Below are positions 25,441 to 35,327 of a DNA stretch of 64,000 nt, piece by piece (within the stretch, counting starts at the first letter, position 1; every line of letters begins with the position of its first letter). Below the pieces are notes generated by a model. That model was given only the letters and a program-made list of their open reading frames with translations. It was not told where the DNA came from and made no database searches. The stretch spans positions 1-64,000 of the forward strand of contig NZ_JACHIE010000005.1 in assembly GCF_014207635.1 (NCBI RefSeq), in the 5' to 3' direction. Both the position numbers and the translations under genes were made by a program. The stretch comes from Acetobacter lovaniensis. GTDB taxonomy: Bacteria; Pseudomonadota; Alphaproteobacteria; Acetobacterales; Acetobacteraceae.

Positions 25441-26088
25441 GTAAGGGGGGGGTGATACTGGCGGGAGTGCGGGTTTCAGCTACAGCAGGACGACAGAATA
25501 TTGTCGCAGTCTTCTCGAATCCGAACAGGCTTAGACAAGACATAAATTACATTTATTTCCGTGTATGTTGGTGTTATTCATCATTTAATAAATAATATGA
25601 TAAATACAGAGTTTATATTGAATTATTATATTGCACTATTTAATGAACAGTGAAAATCTTTATGGTATCGTATATTAAAATATTGTTCTTTAACGGCATC
25701 ATGCACAAGATTTCCCAAGAATAAGAAACTTTGGTGAAAATAGCTCTGGCAGTTTTAGGCCCCGCCACGTGCATAACGCAGAACGGGTGGAGTGGACGTG
25801 ATGGTAGTGTGACAGGCGTATTTGGGCACTTACCCATCGGCTCCCTGTTGATTGACACCCCGGAGGGGGGCGTCTACATACGGGCGGCGGAGAAATGCGA
25901 GGTGCGTTTCTGCAGGAGCATTCCGAAACAGGGTCATCCTGCATGACGGGTGTGTCGTAACAGACTCTCTGCTGGAGTTGTTTGCAGGTAGTCTGGGTAT
26001 GGAAATGTATCATAATATGTGATGGATTTATAGAAAATCTGTTAAAAGACGTAATGTCTGCGGCTGGTGGGGAATAAAACTCAGAGCC
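25441..26088. other. 648-base AT-rich spacer without a supported gene
   Basis: The stretch is markedly richer in A and T than the genes to its left, especially 25550-25700. Two short open frames (25640-25858 minus, 25731-25946 plus) have no ribosome binding site or recognisable product. I see no tRNA, IS end or clear repeat. It marks the left border of an accessory-looking region. Confidence 0.5.
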
Positions 26089-27150
26089 ATGGTGAAGAGA
26101 GTTTTATATTTGGTCAGGCATGAGCAGATGTTTTACAAAAATAGTATCAAGGTAATTTTTGGGATTATTGCATCAGTATTTTTTGTTTACATGGTATTGC
26201 GTTCCGTTTCTTTTGAGAGCCTGATTCAGGCGCTCCGTAATACACAGATTTCATGGTTATTTGTTGGTCTATTGTGTCTGTTGGGCGCTTATTTGCTTCG
26301 TATAAAACGCTCACAAACCATGCTGGCGTCGGTCAACCCGACCATGACCTTTGCAAGAAGCGCCATTCCATACATGATTTCCATCGCAGCCAATAACGTC
26401 CTGCCTTTGCGAGCGGGGGACGCCCTGAGAGCCATTAACTTCTCATCATGGCTGCGTGTGCCAACCGCCAGTATTCTTGCTGTTATGCTGGTGGAACGGC
26501 TTATGGATTTTCTGGTGATCATATCGTCTTTCGGGGTGGCGCTGTTTCTCTTTCATCCCCGTAGCGACACGGGTGATATCGTGCTGCATTTCAGTTCTAC
26601 CATGCTTTTGCTGGGGGCTGTCGGCGTTGTGGTTCTTCTGGTGTTTCCTGCTGTTCTCCGACTTCCCGTAATGTGGCTGCTCAGTTTTCTGTCACGATTT
26701 GTGCCGTCGTTCGTAAAGAAGATACGGCCACATGTTGATAAGATGTTTCATACCCTGACAGTTATGGCGCATCGTCCGCGTATGGCTCTGTTGTTCGGTT
26801 ATACGGGGCTTTCCTGGCTGCTGGAGGCATGTACATTCTATGCCGTGGCGCGTTCCATTCCAGCTGTCACCAATCCTGCTGCGGCGTGGCTGGCCATGCC
26901 GGTTGGAACGCTGGCGACCATATTGCCTTCAAGCCCGGGTTACGTGGGTACATTTCATTATTTTGTGATTGTCGCAACCCGTGCTTTGGGAAATTCGGCT
27001 GCATCTTCAACTGCCTTTGCGGTTCTCATACATCTTGTCCTGTGGCTGCCTATCACAGTCTGTGGTATGGCGTGTTTTTTCTACTGGATATTTGAACGAC
27101 ACAAGACCGCATCCATTGTTTCTGAAAATTCCATAGATCGAGTATCCTGA
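26089..27150 (+). CDS. Flippase-like integral membrane protein (LPG synthase TM / UPF0104 family)
   Basis: The 353 aa contain about eight membrane helices with the family features: LLCLLGAYLLRIKRS (R-x-x-R-x near residue 70), ANNVLPLRAGDALRA near 103-117, VERLMDFL near 141, and LPSSPGYVGTFHYF near 282. Proteins of this family are the membrane part of lysyl-phosphatidylglycerol synthases or act as putative glycolipid flippases in polysaccharide clusters. There is no soluble aminoacyl-transfer domain here. The stop at 27150 directly precedes the FAD oxidoreductase start, so the two are cotranscribed. Confidence 0.82.
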   Translation: MVKRVLYLVRHEQMFYKNSIKVIFGIIASVFFVYMVLRSVSFESLIQALRNTQISWLFVGLLCLLGAYLLRIKRSQTMLASVNPTMTFARSAIPYMISIAANNVLPLRAGDALRAINFSSWLRVPTASILAVMLVERLMDFLVIISSFGVALFLFHPRSDTGDIVLHFSSTMLLLGAVGVVVLLVFPAVLRLPVMWLLSFLSRFVPSFVKKIRPHVDKMFHTLTVMAHRPRMALLFGYTGLSWLLEACTFYAVARSIPAVTNPAAAWLAMPVGTLATILPSSPGYVGTFHYFVIVATRALGNSAASSTAFAVLIHLVLWLPITVCGMACFFYWIFERHKTASIVSENSIDRVS

Positions 27151-27151
27151 A

Positions 27152-28465
27152 ATGTCCCAGCGTCTTTCTTCCTTTACTGTTGTCGGTGGTGGTTTTGCCG
27201 GACTGAGTGCTGCCTATGATCTTGTACGGGCCGGTCATCAGGTCACTGTTCTGGAAGCCGAAGAAACGGTAGGGGGACTTGCCGGTTCCTTTCAGACCGA
27301 TGGAGAAAGACTGGATCGCTTCTACCATCACTGGTTTACAAATGATCTGGACGTCATGGGGCTGATTCAGGACACGTGATTGACCAATGATGTTGTGGTA
27401 CAGCCTACAAATACTGGCGTTTATTATTCTGGTCATTTTTTCAGACTGTCCACGCCATTTGACCTTCTCAGATTTACGGCGTTACCGTTTATTGATCGCA
27501 TCCGTCTTGGATTGCTGACATTGCGCGCACGGCATGTGAAGGACTGGAAAAGTCTGGAGCATGAGACGGCGGCAGACTGGCTGCGCAGGCTTGGTGGAGA
27601 CACAGTTTTCCGTGTCGTATGGGAGCCGCTTCTGATCGGTAAGTTTGGCCCCTATGCGGAAAAGGTTTCTGCTGTCTGGTTCTGGAACAAGCTGAAACTG
27701 CGTGGCGGTAGCCGTGGCAAGGGTGGGGAAGAGCGTCTGGCCTACATGAAGGGCAGTTTTGCGCGACTGGCCGAAGCGACAGCGGCGGGTATTGAGAGTG
27801 CAGGTGGCAAGGTTGTCTGTCGCGCTCCTGTGACCCGGATATCTCCGCTGGAAAATGGTCGGTGGCAGGTTTGTGGGCCGTGGGGTGAGGTTGAGAGTGA
27901 CAAGGTCATTGTTACAACGGCGCTTCCTCTTGTGGCGGATATGGTCGAAAGCTGGGCCACGCCAGAATATCTTTCCGGTTTGCGGCGGATCAACTATCTG
28001 GCCAATGTCTGTCTTGTACTGCAACTGGACAGGTCACTTTCCTCAACTTACTGGCTCAACGTCAATGACCCCAGCTTTCCGTTTGTGGGGGTTATCGAAC
28101 ATACCAATTTTGAATCTGCTTCCAGTTATGGTGGCAATCATATTGTCTATCTGTCAAAATATCTGCCGCATACGGATGCGCTGTACAAGATGAGTGCTAA
28201 GGAAATACTTGATTTTTCCATGCCGTATCTTCAGAAAATGTTTCCGGCTTTCAGTTCGTCGTGGATACGTCATTATGATGTCTGGAAAGCACGCTGGTCA
28301 CAGCCTGTGGTGGAAAAGGAGTATTCAGCGCTCATACCACCTCAGGATGGCCCGCGTCCGGGTTTTTACCTGTGTTCCATGGCGCAGATTTACCCAGAAG
28401 ACAGAGGAACAAATTATGCTATTCGCGAGGGACGCAGGCTTGCTGCCCGTCTGATCAATACCTGA
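27152..28465 (+). pseudogene. NAD(P)/FAD-dependent oxidoreductase interrupted by in-frame TGA
   Basis: Two adjacent same-frame segments make one protein of about 437 residues. Residues 1-75 hold the dinucleotide-binding motif VVGGGFAGLSAAYDL...VTVLEAE and GGLAGSF. After TGA at 27377-27379 the frame continues LTNDVVVQPTNTGVYY through the rest of an amine-oxidase/UDP-galactopyranose-mutase-like flavoprotein to RGTNYAIREGRRLAARL. A single G-to-T change in a Gly codon (GGA to TGA) would explain the stop. It may be inactive, or a sequence error, or the second part may restart at TTG 27380. It lies in a cluster with the flippase-like protein and the GT-C-like protein. Confidence 0.78.
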
Positions 28466-28482
28466 CCTTGTAATGGTGCGCT

Positions 28483-30138
28483 ATGTTAACTGTTTTTTTG
28501 AGGGAAGGGCGTGTTTTTTATCAAAAAATGACAGAGCCTTCCGTGCTATATGGTCTTGCGGTTGTTTTGATCACCATAAGCGCCTTTATGGCACGGACCC
28601 ATAACTGGGATCTGGAGCATGAAATATATTTTGGCTCACGTCTGCTGCATGGCGAACTGATCTGGACGAGCGAGTTTCACGACAAGCTTCCTTTTGTACC
28701 ATTTCTGTTTGCTCTGCCTGCCTATTTCAAAAGTATTAATGTCTTCCTTGTCTTTTCAATTTTTTGCGTTGTCGTATCGTCTTTTTTTATAAAATCGGTT
28801 CTGTCGGGAGTGTTCTCGAATTCTTTTCCATCTGGTGTGTTTTATTTTTGTTCTGCGATTTATATTTTCCTGATTTATTGGTCGTACGATTCATTCCTGA
28901 CCATAAACTGCATAGCAGTGAGTTTTTATACCATATCATTTCTTATGATGGTCAAAGATAACGTTCTTGATCATCAGGCCAGAACGGTACATCCGGTTCC
29001 TCTTTTCTGGGGGAGCATGCTGGGTGCGATGGCCATATCCATCCGCCCGTATTATCTGCCAGTTCTTGCGGTGTCTCTTGTTCTGTTGGTCGTTACCGGC
29101 ATTGGTATTAAAAATGAAAAGTTATCTGAGCATTCTATCAGGGCGGTCAAAAAAATAGGCCTTTGGGGTGTGGCAATCGCTGCATGGGGTTTTGTTGTCA
29201 ATTTTTTACCATATGTTGTTACGGGTCAGATTTCAGCCTTTACTGATGGTCTTGCCATGTTAGCTTCGCCTATTAATCCGATGTCTGGGCCAAAATCATT
29301 TTTTAAGGCCATGAAAAAAATACCAGACATTTTTTTCTGGATTTCCTGGCTTTTAATGGCTGCCTTTATGGTTTTCGATATCATCAAAAACAAAGAAAAC
29401 CGTGGAAAGATAGAAGTAAAAATATTTTTCATATCATTTTTATCTGGTATGGCCTGTGTCGCCATAATCATGACCCAGCATTACTGGGAGCATTATATAC
29501 AGCTTTTTATAGGAAATTTCTGTATCTGTCTTCTTGCATTCCTGGGGCATGCTCAGGTTTGCAAAGGATTCAGTAAGCTGCCTTCTCAGGATCGCGGCTC
29601 TTTTGATGGGAGATTTTTTTCATATGCGTTTATAATATTTGTAGTGTTCCTTTTTATAAATACTACAAGCAAGATCATAATTGATAACAGCGCGGCATAT
29701 GTTGAGTCCCATAAATCTGAAAACATAACAGACAACTGGATTGCTTCCAGAGATGACTGGCGGGAGGAAGTGTTTCTGGCCTATCTGGAAAAGAACTATC
29801 CTACAAAAAGGCCAGATTTTCTGTTTCCTGATGATATGAAGGCACATTGGATGCTGGATGAACCACGGCATCATTTTCTACACGCGGCCAATACCAAGCA
29901 TGTTTTTCTGGGGTGGTGGGAGAAGGTGCGCTTCCGGAGCGCCCATTTCTATGTTGTCAGTGACAGTGCTCAGTATTGCACGCTGTTAAAGGAGCATGGT
30001 CCGGAACTCGTGGCTATGGAGCCTGACGACTACCCTGCGGACTGCCTGATGAAAGATACTTCTTTCTACAGGGAAGACGCGGTTCTGAAACGGGGGAACA
30101 GGGAACTTCTGGTCTTCAGGCGCATTGCCCAGCCATGA
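28483..30138 (+). CDS. Multi-spanning membrane protein, possible GT-C glycosyltransferase
   Basis: The 551-residue product has about ten hydrophobic helices through residue 400, then a soluble C-terminal domain (about 410-545) with HFYVVSDSAQYC and many charged residues. Early acidic motifs HNWDLEHEIYFG and TSEFHDKLPF resemble the first periplasmic loop of PMT/ArnT-like GT-C enzymes, which use polyprenyl-phosphate sugars. The overall match is weak, so the call rests on topology and context (flippase-like and FAD genes immediately upstream). The gene is visibly AT-richer than most of the window, suggesting horizontal acquisition. ATG 28483 or ATG 28528 could be the start. Confidence 0.6.
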   Translation: MLTVFLREGRVFYQKMTEPSVLYGLAVVLITISAFMARTHNWDLEHEIYFGSRLLHGELIWTSEFHDKLPFVPFLFALPAYFKSINVFLVFSIFCVVVSSFFIKSVLSGVFSNSFPSGVFYFCSAIYIFLIYWSYDSFLTINCIAVSFYTISFLMMVKDNVLDHQARTVHPVPLFWGSMLGAMAISIRPYYLPVLAVSLVLLVVTGIGIKNEKLSEHSIRAVKKIGLWGVAIAAWGFVVNFLPYVVTGQISAFTDGLAMLASPINPMSGPKSFFKAMKKIPDIFFWISWLLMAAFMVFDIIKNKENRGKIEVKIFFISFLSGMACVAIIMTQHYWEHYIQLFIGNFCICLLAFLGHAQVCKGFSKLPSQDRGSFDGRFFSYAFIIFVVFLFINTTSKIIIDNSAAYVESHKSENITDNWIASRDDWREEVFLAYLEKNYPTKRPDFLFPDDMKAHWMLDEPRHHFLHAANTKHVFLGWWEKVRFRSAHFYVVSDSAQYCTLLKEHGPELVAMEPDDYPADCLMKDTSFYREDAVLKRGNRELLVFRRIAQP

Positions 30139-30167
30139 TCATCTTCAGTCAGGATGGCTGAAGATGA
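30139..30167. terminator. Hairpin between convergent genes
   Basis: A 10-bp inverted repeat (30139-30148 with 30158-30167) immediately follows the GT-C-like gene and precedes the stop of the convergent glycosidase-like gene. There is no long T run, so termination is only likely. Confidence 0.45.
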
Positions 30168-30171
30168 GAGC

Positions 30172-31149
30172 TTACTGTGTTTCTGGAAAGCCCAATGACA
30201 GGCCAGCATGTGTCGCCATGCCAATTTGCTCGACATGTCTGCGCCGTGCATTGAAAAACATGACCCAGCCTGTTTCTGTCATGACCGCAGCAGGTTTGTA
30301 GATGGCATCCCGGTCCCATTGGAAAAAATTCAGTCGACCGGGAGGGGAAAGTATTGGATTGTCAGGATGACGTTCCCAGTTGTCAATGCCGTTGCGTGAT
30401 CGTGCAAGGCAGACTGATGCATGATGGATATCGGCAAACCCTATATAAAACATATAGTACCAATCATGAACATGATGAACGTTACAGGCCGTCACCTTGG
30501 CCCGTTCCCATGCGTGGGACGGTACGGATGTAAAAATCGGGTTGGGGAGCTTTGTCCAGTTCCTGCCATCAATGCTGGTTGCGAGACCTATACCATCAGG
30601 TTCGTACTGTTCTCCCGCTGAATAATAGAGGCGAAAGGTGCCGGTCTGTTCATCCAGAATGATATCCGGACACATGACGGCATTTTTTTCCCAGGAAAAC
30701 TCTGGCCACAGAACGGGATCAGACTGGGTTCGTGACCATGTTATGCCATCGGAACTGGTTGCATGGTAAATACTGGACCCGGAGACAGACTGCCCTGTGA
30801 AATACATGACGTACTGTCCGTTATGGCGGAGTACGGAACAGCGATTGACTTCAATCTGACCTTTCTGGGACGGATCGGTTGTCAGAACGACCCTTGGCGT
30901 GGACCAGACCATGCCATCACGACTTTCGCAATATGCGATGGCCTGCTTGGGTCGCCAGGAAAACCACATGCGGAATAGACCATCATCCAGAATGACATAC
31001 GGGTCGAAACAGCTACCATAAGCGTTGCCGATTACAGGGTTGCCGGAAAAGAATTTCCACTGTGACTGTGCCTGCCCTTGAGAACACCCTCCTAGCGGAA
31101 TGATGGGGGCTCCAGCCAGTATTCCAAGAAGTTTTCTTTTTGTAATCAC
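30172..31149 (-). CDS. Secreted beta-propeller glycosidase-like lipoprotein
   Basis: From GTG 31149 the 325-residue product starts MITKRKLLGILAG and has a lipobox LGGC. The rest is a repeated five-blade propeller pattern with DPYVI.D.G.FRMWFSW, SRDG..WS.P, YVMYFTG, SSDGITWSR, FRLYYSAG, TSIDGRNW and WYYMFYIGF, as in GH43/GH32/GH117-related glycosidases and phosphorylases. Substrate and catalytic acids cannot be fixed from sequence alone. An upstream in-frame ATG (31227) would add 26 residues before the signal. It converges with the GT-C-like gene, consistent with extracellular glycan handling. Confidence 0.68.
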   Translation of the reverse strand: MITKRKLLGILAGAPIIPLGGCSQGQAQSQWKFFSGNPVIGNAYGSCFDPYVILDDGLFRMWFSWRPKQAIAYCESRDGMVWSTPRVVLTTDPSQKGQIEVNRCSVLRHNGQYVMYFTGQSVSGSSIYHATSSDGITWSRTQSDPVLWPEFSWEKNAVMCPDIILDEQTGTFRLYYSAGEQYEPDGIGLATSIDGRNWTKLPNPIFTSVPSHAWERAKVTACNVHHVHDWYYMFYIGFADIHHASVCLARSRNGIDNWERHPDNPILSPPGRLNFFQWDRDAIYKPAAVMTETGWVMFFNARRRHVEQIGMATHAGLSLGFPETQ

Positions 31150-31227
31150 GCTCGTCTGCCAGATCAGCCATTCTGTGAATGTATTGTTTTCCTGTGTGTA
31201 AACAGTGTTGGAAAACGGCAGAACCAT

Positions 31228-31756
31228 ATGATGTCATGGCATGAGATACAACAGGAATATGACGGGGGATTTTCCTGTCGCTTGATGGCGTGACAGGCGT
31301 GATGATCTTGTCTGTCTGCATCATCTCCTGCACCTGCGGTATGCTCCGACTGTACCGGCGAAGGATCGAAGAGCCGCTTGCCGGGGCAACTGGTGCCAGT
31401 ATGTCGGTTTCCATCCAGTCCATGAAGTCTGGGAGTCCGGGGGCGATATCATGCATCGTCGGTCTTCAGGTTCACTGTCGTATCCGAACCTGATCAAAAA
31501 AACCGGCGATCGCTATCTCTGTAGCCCATCCTCTGCATCTGTTGAGCAAACAACCATAATCACTTACGTACCAGTTTCTGCATCATTGGTTAAGTGCGTG
31601 AGTTGCAGTGCTTTATTCAGTTTAATGTAATAAAAACTCTGATCTTGGTCCGGATGGGGCGCACAATTTCACAATAAAACTGTCACACACGTGTTCAGAA
31701 AATTCTCTTAAGAACACCGTCCAAGAAGCAACTGAGTTCAGGATGGTTTTATTTCC
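31228..31756. other. 529-base region upstream of the TonB receptor
   Basis: It holds the promoters of the divergent glycosidase-like and TonB receptor genes. A minus-strand open frame (31013-31456) overlaps the glycosidase-like gene in another phase and has no known domain. The 200 bases before 31757 are AT-rich and promoter-like, but I cannot assign a specific operator. Confidence 0.45.
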
Positions 31757-34204
31757 ATGCGTCTTTTACCTGTGTCGCGTCGGGCTGCTCTGTGGCTCTT
31801 CTGCTCCCCTCTGGCATTCTCCACTGGCTATGCGGCAACGGTTTCCAAGAACCAGAGCACGTCAAAAGCTGCTCAAACTGGCGCAACGGCACACGCACAG
31901 GCTGCTGATGCGCCTGTAGTAATGCACCCGCGGCACTCCAAGGGCGCGGGCGTCGCTCATGCGACGGAAGCCGAGCAGATTATCGCTACTGGTCGCCACA
32001 GCCGGTCTGAGCAGACGGTTGGGCATGCCCAGATGCAGCGCACTTTGCCGGGGATCAACCCCATCAAGTCCCTGCAAATTCTGCCGGGTGTTGTGTTCAA
32101 TGACGCAGACCCATGGGGGAATAACGAACAGAATTCGTCACTCTTCATTCATGGCTTTGCAAAAAACCAGCTTGGTTACACGCTGGATGGTGTTCCGTTG
32201 GGGGATCAGGATTACGGCAATTATAATGGCCTTTCCCCCCAGCGCGCTGCAATCAGTGAGAATATCGCTTCCGCCTCCGTTGCCACCGGGGCAGGGGCTC
32301 TGGGCACGGCTTCGACCAGTAATCTTGGCGGAACCTTGCAGTTTACCACACAGGACCCGCTGCACCATGCAGGCGGCCAGTTGGATCAGACCTTTGGGAG
32401 CTGGTCTACCTTCCGCACCTTTGCCCGTATCGACACAGGAGATTTCGGTAACGGAAACTCGGCTTATGTCTCATGGGGGCGTCAGGATGCACGGGCATGG
32501 GATTTCGCCGGACATCAGGGGGGTAATCAGGTAAACGCAAAATTTGTGCATGAAGACGAAAAGAACAAAATCAGCGTGTTCTTCGACTGGTCTCAGAAAG
32601 TAGAGCCGAACGAAGATGGTATCGTGATGCCCAATGGCGGTTCCCTGTACGTTCGTCCTTTCATGTATCCCAACTTTTCTGAAGCCGTAAATTACTATAA
32701 AAATTCTGCAGATTATACTAACGCAGGTCTGAATTACCGGAATTATTATTCCGCCGCCCAGCGTGAAGATTATCTGATGTATACAAAATGGTCCCATGAT
32801 TTCAGCAAAGATCTGAAATGGGATACACAGATCTACTATCATCATGATCTGGGTGAAGGGGTTGTGGCTGGTCCCATTACGGCGGCGGGTCTGCCAACCC
32901 TGTTCTCAGCCTACTTCCCCAATCAGAGTTCCTCTGAGCTTTCCAGCGTATTTGGTGGTTCAGGCATGGCCACCCGTACTACGGAATACTGGGATAACCG
33001 CGGCGGGATCACGACTGGCCTGCACTATCATGTCGGCCATCATAATATTGAACTGGGTGGCTGGTACGAGCGCAACAACAATACTCAGGCTCGCCGGTGG
33101 TATGCGCTTGACGTTAACAACCCTACCACCCCGTATGAACGGCAGCAGAATGCGCTCATTAACCAGTATACCAACAATTTCTATACCAACACCTGGACCA
33201 CGCACCTGCAGGATACCTGGCAGGTAAGCAAGAATTTCGCGCTGAATGCCGGGTTCAAGTCCGAACTGGTCTATACCAACGGTACGCTGCCGGTGGCGGC
33301 TCTGCCGGGATCCCTTTCTCCCAAGACAGCGATTACCGTCCCGGGGGGTACCATTGCTTCTGTAAAGCCGTTCCTGCCAGCTTTTGGTGCGTTGTGGAAC
33401 ATTACAAGTCATGAGCAGTGGTTTGCCAACATTCAGGAAAACATGCGCTCATTTGAAGCCGCAGGCTATGGCAACGCTACTCCGTGGGGTGTGACCAGCC
33501 AGCAGGCATTTGATGACTTCCGTAAGCATGGCAAGCCGGAAACCTCATGGACGTACGAAACAGGCTTCCGCACAAACCGGCATCTGGATGCCGGACCGTT
33601 GACCAACATCAGCGGTCAGCTTGAATACTATCACGTGCATTTTTCAAACCGCCTGCTGGCCGTTGCAACAACGCAGACACTCTCTTCCATTATCGGGAGT
33701 GCAACAACGTTGACCAACGTGGGGTCTGTCTCCACCGACGGGATGGACTTCTCCTTCACTGCGCAGTTTGGCCCGCATTTTTCTTTTTATAATGCGTTAT
33801 CGTACAATAAATCAGTTTATAACGATAATTATATGAATGGTGCCACGGCTGTGTATACCGCCGGTAAAAACGTGGCTGGTGTTCCGGACTGGACGGAAAA
33901 GTTTGTGGCGTCCACCCGTTGGGGTAATTTTGACGCGCAGTTTATTGGTGATGTGGTGGGCAAGCGTTATACAACTTTCACCAATGATCTGCATGCCAGC
34001 GCTTATGCGCTGTTCAGTCTGAATGCCGGTTATGACATTACGGGTATTCCGCGCATCCGGTCCCTGCGTGTTCAGGGAAATATTACCAACCTGACAAATG
34101 AAAAAGGCTGGTCTACGCTCAACACCAATAACGCTTCTGGCCAGTACACGGCGTTTCCTATTGCGCCACGGATGTACTTCCTGACGTTAAGCGCAACATT
34201 CTAA
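31757..34204 (+). CDS. TonB-dependent outer-membrane receptor
   Basis: Outer-membrane active transporter of 815 aa. It has a Sec signal peptide (cleavage near GYAA), a His/Ala-rich linker, a plug domain (about 85-210: P.KSLQILPGV..N.ADPWG, SLFIHGF..NQLGYTLDGVPLGDQDYG, ATGAGALGTASTSNLGG) and a long beta-barrel rich in aromatic strands, ending RMYFLTLSATF with the terminal Phe required for assembly. The substrate is not obvious; the glycerophosphodiesterase gene follows by ten bases and suggests a phosphorylated organic compound. No TonB box could be assigned with confidence. Confidence 0.92.
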   Translation: MRLLPVSRRAALWLFCSPLAFSTGYAATVSKNQSTSKAAQTGATAHAQAADAPVVMHPRHSKGAGVAHATEAEQIIATGRHSRSEQTVGHAQMQRTLPGINPIKSLQILPGVVFNDADPWGNNEQNSSLFIHGFAKNQLGYTLDGVPLGDQDYGNYNGLSPQRAAISENIASASVATGAGALGTASTSNLGGTLQFTTQDPLHHAGGQLDQTFGSWSTFRTFARIDTGDFGNGNSAYVSWGRQDARAWDFAGHQGGNQVNAKFVHEDEKNKISVFFDWSQKVEPNEDGIVMPNGGSLYVRPFMYPNFSEAVNYYKNSADYTNAGLNYRNYYSAAQREDYLMYTKWSHDFSKDLKWDTQIYYHHDLGEGVVAGPITAAGLPTLFSAYFPNQSSSELSSVFGGSGMATRTTEYWDNRGGITTGLHYHVGHHNIELGGWYERNNNTQARRWYALDVNNPTTPYERQQNALINQYTNNFYTNTWTTHLQDTWQVSKNFALNAGFKSELVYTNGTLPVAALPGSLSPKTAITVPGGTIASVKPFLPAFGALWNITSHEQWFANIQENMRSFEAAGYGNATPWGVTSQQAFDDFRKHGKPETSWTYETGFRTNRHLDAGPLTNISGQLEYYHVHFSNRLLAVATTQTLSSIIGSATTLTNVGSVSTDGMDFSFTAQFGPHFSFYNALSYNKSVYNDNYMNGATAVYTAGKNVAGVPDWTEKFVASTRWGNFDAQFIGDVVGKRYTTFTNDLHASAYALFSLNAGYDITGIPRIRSLRVQGNITNLTNEKGWSTLNTNNASGQYTAFPIAPRMYFLTLSATF

Positions 34205-34214
34205 GGTAGTTCTG

Positions 34215-35327
34215 ATGCAGCGTTATTCCCGGCGTTCTGTTTTGATCGGTTCCTGCGCCGCAGCGGTGTGCATGGGGAGGCGGCAGGTTAAGGCTGCTCC
34301 GTCCCTTGCGCCGCGCCCACTGGTGTTTGCTCACCGTGGAGCATCGGCCCTTCGGCCAGAACATACCTTGGCGTCATACGCCAAGGCCATTGCCGATGGT
34401 GCTGACTATATTGAGCCTGATCTGGTGATGACCAAGGATGGTGTGATGGTCTGCCGCCATGAAAGCAACATCGCCGAGACGACGGACGTGGCCCTGAGGC
34501 CAGAATTTGCCGACCGCAGACGTACGACCATCATTGACGGGAAGACGACGACAGGCTGGTTTACCACTGACTTCACTCTGGCGGAACTCAAAACCCTGCG
34601 GGCGAAGGAACGTCTTGGCAGGCTGCGTGTGCATAACACGCGCTATGATGGGCATTTTGCCATTCCTACCTTTGAGGAAATGATTGATTTTGTGGCCGCT
34701 GAATCCGCAGCATGCGGACGGGTTCTGGGACTGATTCCAGAAATCAAGCATTCCACCTATTTTCATACGTTGGGGTTTGATCCCGAAGCGCTCTTCCTGC
34801 GCATTCTTGTCGCCAATGAGTATACGCGCACGGCCCCGCTGGAAATACAGTCCTTCGAAACCGGTAATCTCCAACGCATAGGTGCGGATATACGTGCCAT
34901 TAACCCGCAGGCCCGGCTGATGCTCCTGATGGGGGAGCGCACGGACGTACCACCTGATCTTGCGGCAAAAGGACAGAAAACCACCTTTGGTGATCTGATG
35001 ACGCCAACTGGCCTGAAGGCTGTGCGGCGTTATGCGGATGTGATTGGTCCGTCCTTGACGGATCTTATTCCGCGTGATGCGCAAGGTGCGTGGCTTGAGC
35101 CTTCTACGTTAGTGGATGATGCCCATTCGGCAGGTCTGCTGGTCCATGCTTATACCTGCCGTCCGGAAAACTACTTCCTGCCTCGCCAGTTACGCAATGC
35201 GGATGGAGATGGTGCACGCAATGTGGCTGGGTCCGTTGCGGAAATTCGTCGTTATCTGGATATGGGACTGGATGGTTTCTTTACCGATGACCCGGCAATT
35301 GGCCAGATGGCCGTGAAACAGCTTTGA
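34215..35327 (+). CDS. Periplasmic glycerophosphodiester phosphodiesterase
   Basis: Hydrolyses glycerophosphodiesters to glycerol-3-phosphate and an alcohol. The 370 aa begin with a twin-arginine-like signal (YSRRSVLIG). The GDPD TIM barrel starts FAHRGASALRPEHTLASY..AI.DGADYIEPDLVMTKDGVMVCRHE, giving both catalytic His residues and the metal-binding Glu-x-Asp. It continues with EIKH and ends MGLDGFFTDDP. This is the GlpQ-type arrangement with an insert around residues 75-145. It is cotranscribed with the TonB receptor, which probably brings its substrate into the periplasm. Confidence 0.92.
   Translation: MQRYSRRSVLIGSCAAAVCMGRRQVKAAPSLAPRPLVFAHRGASALRPEHTLASYAKAIADGADYIEPDLVMTKDGVMVCRHESNIAETTDVALRPEFADRRRTTIIDGKTTTGWFTTDFTLAELKTLRAKERLGRLRVHNTRYDGHFAIPTFEEMIDFVAAESAACGRVLGLIPEIKHSTYFHTLGFDPEALFLRILVANEYTRTAPLEIQSFETGNLQRIGADIRAINPQARLMLLMGERTDVPPDLAAKGQKTTFGDLMTPTGLKAVRRYADVIGPSLTDLIPRDAQGAWLEPSTLVDDAHSAGLLVHAYTCRPENYFLPRQLRNADGDGARNVAGSVAEIRRYLDMGLDGFFTDDPAIGQMAVKQL

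Noticed and set aside
25731..25946. A 71-codon plus-strand open frame in the AT-rich spacer
   Set aside because: The ribosome binding site is poor and the product has no recognisable features.
31013..31456. A 147-codon minus-strand open frame
   Set aside because: It overlaps the glycosidase-like gene out of phase, has no known domain and no good ribosome binding site.
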